Positions 49,301 through 58,300 of a stretch of DNA of 64,000 bases are shown here, piece after piece. The position numbers and the translations under genes were made by a program. The stretch's first letter is position 1. Each line of letters opens with the position of its first letter. This stretch comes from Margaritifera margaritifera. Its lineage: Eukaryota; Mollusca; Bivalvia; Unionida; Margaritiferidae. Location: the NCBI GenBank assembly GCA_029931535.1, contig JAQPZY010001579.1, positions 2,160,501-2,224,500 of the forward strand, written 5' to 3'. The notes under the pieces are model-generated. The model was given only the letters and a program-made list of their open reading frames with translations, made no database searches and had not been told where the DNA came from.

Positions 49301-52300
49301 TATGTCAACATGATAACATATCACTTTATGTGAATCTGATTGGTCCAAAAATGCCCATGAAATTCTTGCGCAGTATTCTAATTACTGATTGACTGCAACT
49401 GTGGGAAGTTTCCTTGCCTCACCTTCTGGAATGGTCAATGGATAGAGGGCTGAGGGGGTCCAAACCTGTTACTCGCACCCCACCCCATAACAAGGGTGGT
49501 TTAAATGTCAACCTATAGGAGTAACTAAACTCACCTCTCTTTTGAAAAGAATTTTGATAAATGACGGTCTCCCAACTGACAGAAAGATTTTTAACTACAG
49601 CATTCTGTACAGCATGCTGAAAAAGATGTGTTCTACTTTCTCTTTCTTTCCAATCTAAATAAAAACTGTGATAAACAGAATCTCAAATGGGTGTAATGGG
49701 AATGACCCAGTTATCGAGTATCATGTAACTAACTTACCCATAGTAAATTTGACTCACCTCATAAATCATGTAGTGAAATTTATACAGTCCTCTTTTAATG
49801 GTTTAGCATGTATTTGTCATTACCATTACATTATAAAGTTAAAGATCAGAAACCAGATGCTTCACACAGTCGATTTTTGCTTCTGTGTTTGCCATATTGG
49901 AATCTTTACTTCTTTTTTGATTTGTAATTCCCTTGTGTTCTGTAAGCCGCTTTCTGATTGGTTTGTGCAGAAGGTGTGTCAATTCTACTGCTCCGGGTGG
50001 GTATAAAAGCCGCACCAGCGGTCAGCTTGGTCAGCTTGCTTGCTGAAGGTGAATCTCTCTTCACCTGAGCAGCCCTGGCCTAGGTTATAGGATAATTTAG
50101 TCCTTCCATCCCTAGTTTTTGGCCCTTACACCAAAAATGGAAGGTGGGTTGAATTTTCTTCAGTAGGAATTTTTAGGTCAATAATCGTTCAGATGGTTAA
50201 TCACCTTTTCCCCTATGTAGGAATTTATTCAGGTTTGAGACAGTTTAAGGGGGTGGGGTTCGCAACATATTCTTAATGGAATTCGTTTTTCATTTCTCCT
50301 GATCATATTTAAGCTCATAGTTAGTTCACATTTATAATGTTACAACATACAGCTTAAAATAGATTTCATATGTTTGGTATTTGCAGGTAAGCACTTTCAT
50401 AATAAACAGTAAAACTGTCCTTGTTAGTTGTCTGTTTTTGATCCCATAATTTGGAGTTGACCATCTCTATCCAGATCTAAATTAAAATCGAACTTGTGCC
50501 TTAACAGGAGCCGAAATAAATCCGTCCTGTTACATGGGTAATGATTTAATATTGAATTTATGAAACTTGTTGAATAATTTCCAGCTTTTGCTTGCCTGCT
50601 GGAAATTATTGAACTCGTTTAATAAATTCAGTATTAAATCATTACCCATTTGAGATCCTTTATGTAGTACATACATTTACACCAAGGGAATTAACTCTAG
50701 AAAAACACATCAGAGTATGTCAACAGAATGATAAAGCACATGTTAACCTCATGCCAAAAATATCTGCCAAGTTTCAAGGCCACTGATCAGCAGATGTGGG
50801 ACTAGCTGCATACACATGAATTATCATATATATAGTATCAACATTTAACACCATCTCAGGAAAAATGTGTCAGAGCATGATCACAGAAAGACATTGCACA
50901 TCCTGACCAGTGTCAATAATGTCTGCCAAGTTTAATCACTTTCCATGGAAAGATGTTATAGTAGCTGCACGCACAAGAATTTTGTGATGTACATTCACAA
51001 ATGTATGGAATAGAAAGACAAGCCTAATGCTATATGCCTCTGACATATTTATAGTAAATGCATTAAAAAAGTGAAAATAGTTGTGCATAGCTGTAAATGG
51101 ATTGAAAAAAAAGAGAAGATTCTGTCAACTTGATCCAAGTGGTTGTGATGAATGCAAACAAAAATTTCACACGTAAGGGGTAAAATATTACTTTAAAAAA
51201 AATATGTGTTACCATACAATTATTAAATCCACAAACTGCCATGAACTATTGCTTGATGTAGTTTATAGAGATTAGCACAGCAATTAGTAAACTGTCAATA
51301 TAACTCTGCAGTGATCTCCCCAAAAATTTTCAATAGCATCGGGGTAAGCGCGTTAGGGTCATAAAATGTTTTAAAAAGCGTGCATTAACGTCATAAAAGT
51401 GAAACAAATTAATATCAATGAAATAAAAAAGAAATGCATATATTTACATAGCATTTTTTATTTACCTAGGTTATAACAGTAACAACAATGCATATCTCAT
51501 TTGTTTCTTAATTTAAATAAATGATATAAATCTTTTCTTCTTTTCACCATATATACTGACTGCAACATCAAAATTAAAGTCTTTTAAGGATTGTCCTTCA
51601 GTACTGATTGTCATCAGGTAGTTCAGTACCCTCTGTCAAACTGTTCCTTAAAACACTCTTAATTCTATTCATTGAGGAGAATTACCTTTCACAATCTGAA
51701 AAAAATGGAACATAAAATGTATTAATGGATGTGCAAAAACGCAACAAAACTACCTGAATCCTAATTAAGTGAATTACCAACGACAAATTCTTCAGGAGTC
51801 AAGACAGTGATGTGTTTTCAAATAATCATCACAGAATAAGATAATACATATTCCTTTCCATTAGAAACAATATATCAAAGTGGTTACTACTATATAGAAA
51901 AAAAATAATATTACAACACCCCACCCCCACCCCAGTAGATCTGAACCAAAATTTAGCAATATGGAAAACTTACCATCCGATCAAGCAATTTCCACCCAAG
52001 GGTATAACGTCTTCCATTCATTGGTAAATCCCGTCCTTCGTTTCTTGATATCATTCTTTGTGGAAATCATGCTGACGCTATCGGAATCAGAATCACTGCC
52101 ACTATATGTCACGCCAATTTCTAATTTTCATAACCAGGTCAACATGGGGCTAGCCGGGCGCTGGGTAATTTTTGGTTTCTTGGAAGGTGGTGTGTTCATT
52201 TTTCACAAGAATTTTTAATGTAATCTGTGTAACTGCTTTGGCTGGTAGTGAAAATGACTGAAATATATATAACACAATACCAGTAGACTCCATCGTTGCT

Positions 52301-55300
52301 GGCCAATCATGTGACTATGTGCAGACGAAACCCTCACCAAAGGTCACGCACCGGCAGTCGCGCAAGCCAGGTACAAAAGATAATGGTTAAGTGAGTGAGG
52401 ATTATTATCAAGGATTATCTTAATAAAATACCCCAGAAGTAAGAACAAGTGTCATTTGAGTATTTGGGCTTTGAATTAGGTGACAGGATGTTTGTTTAAC
52501 AGATTAATTTTATAAGGGTAGTGGGAAACATCAAAGCGTAGCGACACAAGAGCATAGCGTAGAGGCAGGTTCTAAAGCATCAGGGGTTATCGGAGTTTGA
52601 AACGATAGCGTAGTGGGCCCACTATGGTAAAAGGCCCTGGGGAGAACACTGCTCTGGTACTGTTATACAATTTTTAAATCATGAGCAAGGTATCAGGCTT
52701 TAGTTTCTGCATGCTGGGATTGAGCAAGTTTATTCAAGTAATGTCACATATCTGAGTGATTCTTATTTGAGTAAGGGGAGTTTCATGTAATTTTCTGATG
52801 AATCAAACTGATTTTATTTGCAAAAACTGCATCATCGTAACAATCAAGTACATGTATCATAATACTGCATTGCCCAGAATTGTTTGTCAACTTTTATTTA
52901 CTAAATGTATAAATAAATCAAAGGTAAAATTCCCATATTTTTTAAGAAAAGGTGGGTATTATGTGATTTGCCTTTCTGGAAATGCATGCATAATGTTCCA
53001 TAACAATTCCTACACCATTCCAGACAGAGATCTGAAACCTTGAGATATGATTAGCTATCATCTGTACACGAGTAGAACAGTCATGGAACTTTGATGCATC
53101 CATCCAGCAGATGCCAGAGCTGGAGGGTGGAGGGGGGTGGTGGTGGTAATGGATGGGCACTTTTGCTTGTGTATAAATGTGTATTCATTTCTGGAGTTTC
53201 AATTGTTGCACACGTCCTTCTACATTATTGAAGACAGTGCCTTGAAACCTTGGGATGTGATTGAAGTGGTCTGCAGATGTGTGCAACAGTCTTAAAATTT
53301 TTGTCTGCCCCCAAGGGGTGGGGAAGTGACCCCTAGATCATAACTTGAAAACTACTGAGATCCCCACCCTGTACAGTCAAACCGGTCTTAAAGGTCACCT
53401 GCATCAAGCAATGACATGTCCTAAACAGCCTCATTTTCAAGGTCCTTTATACCATGTTAATGCAGAAATGAATTTCAATTAAGCAACCATGTGTCTTTTA
53501 GAGGCCACTTTCTCAGTTGCTTGCAGTGGCTACTTAAGACAGGTTTGACTGTAAATAGATATATATTTACCAGCATGAAAAAACTAATTCATATATGCAA
53601 CCAACATTGGCTCCTGGGTCTGTCCTTCCACCCCAGGAGCACTGACTGAGGATGTGGGAGACAATATTAAACAGTCTCTCTAGTCTATTATCAGTTTCAG
53701 CTGATTGTTAAGTTAATAATATTTCAAAGTTTCAGTTTTAACAAAGTTCACTTTAGAAAAAAAGTGCAAAAATAGTTATAGTTTCAGTGGAAGGATGGAG
53801 TCGGAACAATTAGGTAGTATGAAAAATTACAGATAATTATGGTACCTTCTTTTCTCTTGCCACATCAAACACAGGAATGACTTGGTTGCAGACTGGAATG
53901 ACAGCATTTGTCTTGTTTTCTTGGTACTCTTGCATTACAGGGTGAACAAAAATATTCTGCATATCATATGCCCAACTGGAGCTTGCAAGGCAGGCATCAG
54001 TGAGAGAATGATGATCTCTCATCACAGTCAACATTTTATGTTTTATTTTGCAAGCCATACCCCGAGTGTGAAGAGTAAGTTTGGGTTTCTTGAATTTGAT
54101 GCTCTTTGTTTTCATGGCCTTGATTTTTATTGCACGGAAATGGTCTAAAGAAAAAAACATTAAAAAAAATATATCATATTTAATCGTAGTGAAAGTTTTT
54201 CTTAGCTGGATATGTAAATGTGCAATATTCTGCAATAAACCTGTTTTTCTTCAAATGGTATTCCTGCCATCAAAGTTGAATAAAGTATTTTTCATCATAT
54301 TTTTAGCCAAAGGTTTTTTTCAACATGGTGGCCGACCAGGTTGTTTTTGTTCACTACAGATATAAAATATGCACGAGACACTCATGCTGTGTTGTTTATA
54401 AATGCGCTCTCTCTCTCTCTCTCTCTGTGGTAAAGCAATAGCCAATATGAATGATGTAGGAAAGAAAATATAAATATAATCAACAGGGCTTTCCCAAAAC
54501 CAGTACATAGTGAAGTTTGATGCTTGTTTTCGTTGTTTCATTTCAAGAAGGTATGTTTCAGAAAAAATCCCCAGAAACATGAAATTGCACCATTTTTGCC
54601 TCTTTGATTTCAAATTTTTCTGGGGAAGCATGCCCACAGACATCCCTAGCAAACTTGCCATTTTGCATTCATAGTCACCCATTCTTCATGAACAGCCAAC
54701 TGTTCTGAAAATTAGGGAAAGCCCTGTGTCAATATTAATATAATCAATAATCAATTGTTCATTTCATGTTAAGTCAACTCTGCCTTATCGGACCTTTGTT
54801 TAACCAATCATAGCATATATGTATCATGCAGGACTATATCATGAAACAGATCTCTTTGTTGCTAAATTACAATAGCATACATGTCATAAAGATACTATCT
54901 CTGATTTGTGTATTTTTTAGTTTTATCTTCATAATATAAGCACAATTACATAACATACCTCTATATCTCTTCCCCCTGGGTTTAATTTGGTCTGTGGCAT
55001 CCAAAATTGACTCCCTCATCAGGATATCAAGATGAAAATCTCCAATATCATGTTCCACCAGGACACGAAATGGTGTGCTGACTCCCACGATGTTGTCACC
55101 ATCGGAAAGGTACAGAAACTGGTACTGAATCTTTCTATCAGGAGGCACCTAATTTATACAGGGTTACATATAAATTCATTACTTTTATTATTTTATTTTA
55201 TGTCAAATGTACACAAAATTATAACTTATATACCAAGGTAATGGTGTCAAGTGGTTTGTAAAATAAAGGAAACCAGGAACACAGAGAAAACCATCGACCT

Positions 55301-58300
55301 TTGATGAGCCTTATATATGTTAGCTTCAGGATCCAACCTGGAACAACAGAGGTGAATATACACAAACCAGGCCTCAGGAAAAGCACTCATCCACACCGGG
55401 TAAAAATTGGCTGGGTCGAGTAAAACTTTATTAATACTTGTCCCTGGGCTCAGTAGACGCACACCTTGCGAATAAAGTTTAATGCATTTTCTACCCTTAA
55501 CAAGCACCAAAATTCAACATTACTTAGCATTTGGCGTGTGTCAGTTATAAATAACTTATGCCTAATCTGCTTGCTTGTTGTCACTCTAGAACATGTTGCA
55601 AAGAAAATTACTTCGTTTTTTTCTTTCTTGTTTTTTTTTTGTACACAGGTCCATAATGTAAGCGTGATACTAAAATGGGTAAATATTACGAACATATTAT
55701 GTTGCAGTTTTACACTTAGCCTTTGATTTCTTATTGGTGTTTGCATTTACAGTTACACTTTTAAATAATTTAGGTGTCATTTTGATGTGGAGAAAGTTTC
55801 CATTTCAATAAGCTATTACTCATCTTTATGAGTCAGACCTCTTAGAAGCTAAGAGACAAAGAATGTCAAAATTTGTGTCATTTTTCATCTGGTCAGGCAA
55901 TGTTACAGCTGCCGTAGGTCACCAGTATTTTCCAGACAGAAGCTGTATTGATACATTGTCATGCCAAAGCGAAGATGCCAGGAGATATTTCTATAAGCAT
56001 GTGATTACCTTTCACAAGAAAAATTTTGCCAATTTAAATACAAAGTGAGTATTTTTTTACATGTCTCAGCCGATTCCCACCAACTTTCACACAATGCATG
56101 CTGTTGTAATCTATTTATAAAGCAGATAATGTCGTAACAACAGCTGATTGGTTGAAATCTAGTTGGAGTAATGACCTAGAAATGTTCCAGTTCTTTCGGC
56201 CAATCAGCAATCTTCCTTTTTATGGTGCCTGTGTGTAGCTCTCTAGAACTGAGGTTTGACCAAAATGGAATTCTTCTTTCAAATGCAAGTTACTGACATT
56301 TGTGTTGTGAAAAGTAATTGCATACTTACATAAATATATGCTGGCATCTTTCCTTTGGCATGAGAGTGTAGTAATAAAGCCACACAGTTTTGAAAACACT
56401 AGTGATCTGATGCAATCATAACAATGTCTGACCAGATGAAAATCATACAATTTTGACATTGTCTCTTAACTTCTCTGATATATAACTCATAAAGATGTGT
56501 GATAGCTCATTGAAAAGGAAACTTATGACACCTAGAATACTGAAAGATTACACTGTAAATGCGAATACCACTACGAAATCAAGGGCTATAGGCAGCACTC
56601 TCCAGTTTCATACTTTGCAATGGGTTCGATTTTTAAAGAAAAAGAATTTCCATGGGTTTCCTCACTGGCTATTTAAAAAAGACCTTGTATATCTTGGGTA
56701 TTCTTAAAAGAACTTTTAATTCCCTTTATTTTGGTGTATGATTGATGGGTGGAATTTGGGTTATAGAGCATACAGCTTGGTCTTACTTAAGATGTGCACC
56801 TATCAAAAAAACTGCTAGTTCCGCTTAATCATTTTCAATTCCTGGATTTCACTGATAAAAAAAGAGTCGATAACTTTTTTTACTTTTTATATATTTTGTA
56901 ATTCATTCATTGTACTTTCAGAGGCTGGTGTTGCCTACTCTGGACAAAATTTCTTTCGCTATTTTAATAACTGCTGAAAAAAGTATACTTTTCACTAATT
57001 CAGGCTGATTTTTTTTAGTACTTTGGAGTGGCCATTTCTGTCTACTGTGTGCTTAGATCATGTACAATTTCAACAAGTACAATATGTAAAGAAATTTCTG
57101 CTACAGTACATGAAAGTAGCATAGAGGTATGCCAACATTCTCTTCATTGTGCATGTTGCAAATGCAAACAACTTCACCTCACAACTATCACTCTCTCAGA
57201 AGTACATAATATCTGTAGAGTGCCCCCTTATGTGCAACTGCAATTTCTCGAGTTACAAACCTTGTATCTTATTATATGTTTATCTAATGAGCCATGTATT
57301 AGAACATAATATCTTCATGATTTTTACCCATTTTAGTATCAAGCTTGCATCAGGTACCTGTGGTTCTTTAGAAAAACCATAAGCAGTGTAGTGGAGAAGT
57401 GTACTGTGTTGAGTACAGTGAAGACTGGGATGAGTAACTCTTGCAACTCACTCATCCCAGAGATGCATGCTTGGGACATTTTTTCCTAAGCCCTTATAAA
57501 AACTGAATATGTCACCACTTTACAATCCAGGCTCTAAACAGAGTTTAACCTTTCTAATCAGACTGAACTATTTCTGGTTCATTCTAGTTCTGTACTGAAC
57601 TGTAACCCATTTGTTTGGAGAATTGCCTGAGAATTATTGCTGGTACAGTGTAGAGTCAAGTCTTTTTTTAATTAAAACTAAGTCTTAAGCAAGAAATGTC
57701 ATAACCATCCCAACAAGTGCTCCAATTGTTAATAATAAGCTGTCAAGCATTCATTGTTTTGCTTGCATAAATCAATATCACCTTTATGTCTAATCTAGGC
57801 ATGTCATAAGATTTTATTTCTGAGGGTTTATCATTTCTGACTAGCTGTGAGTCAATAGAAATTATCAACATTCCACTATCACAGAAACAAAACTCAGCTC
57901 AACATTTCAAATATGATTTTGTCATACAAAATTCAAGCAGATTTTTTATATGAAAAAAAATGGATCAGCTGCCTCACACCCACCCTCCTTGCAGAACAAT
58001 AAAAAAAGAACTTTCTCTTAAAGATACCTGTCCTTGTCCTGGATGAATAAGAACTCAAGAGATTGATTAAGCTTAGTGCAATTTTTTTTTTTTTATTAAA
58101 CTACTGAAAATGATTATTCTAATAATGAAAAAATGTCTAGAATAGTAAATTTATGGCACATACTGGTATGTCATCAAAAACCTGAGCTTATAGTTATATT
58201 AGTTTCACTCTTGATTATGAACCCTTGATTAATTACCTTGAATTCCACTGCTGTGAACAATACTCCCCTTCTTTTGGGATTCAAGCCATCATGTGGCTTT

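Noticed and set aside
55863..56459. Two MSK-starting proteins on opposite strands
   Set aside because: Their likeness comes from being the two arms of one inverted repeat, and neither extends into a recognisable domain.
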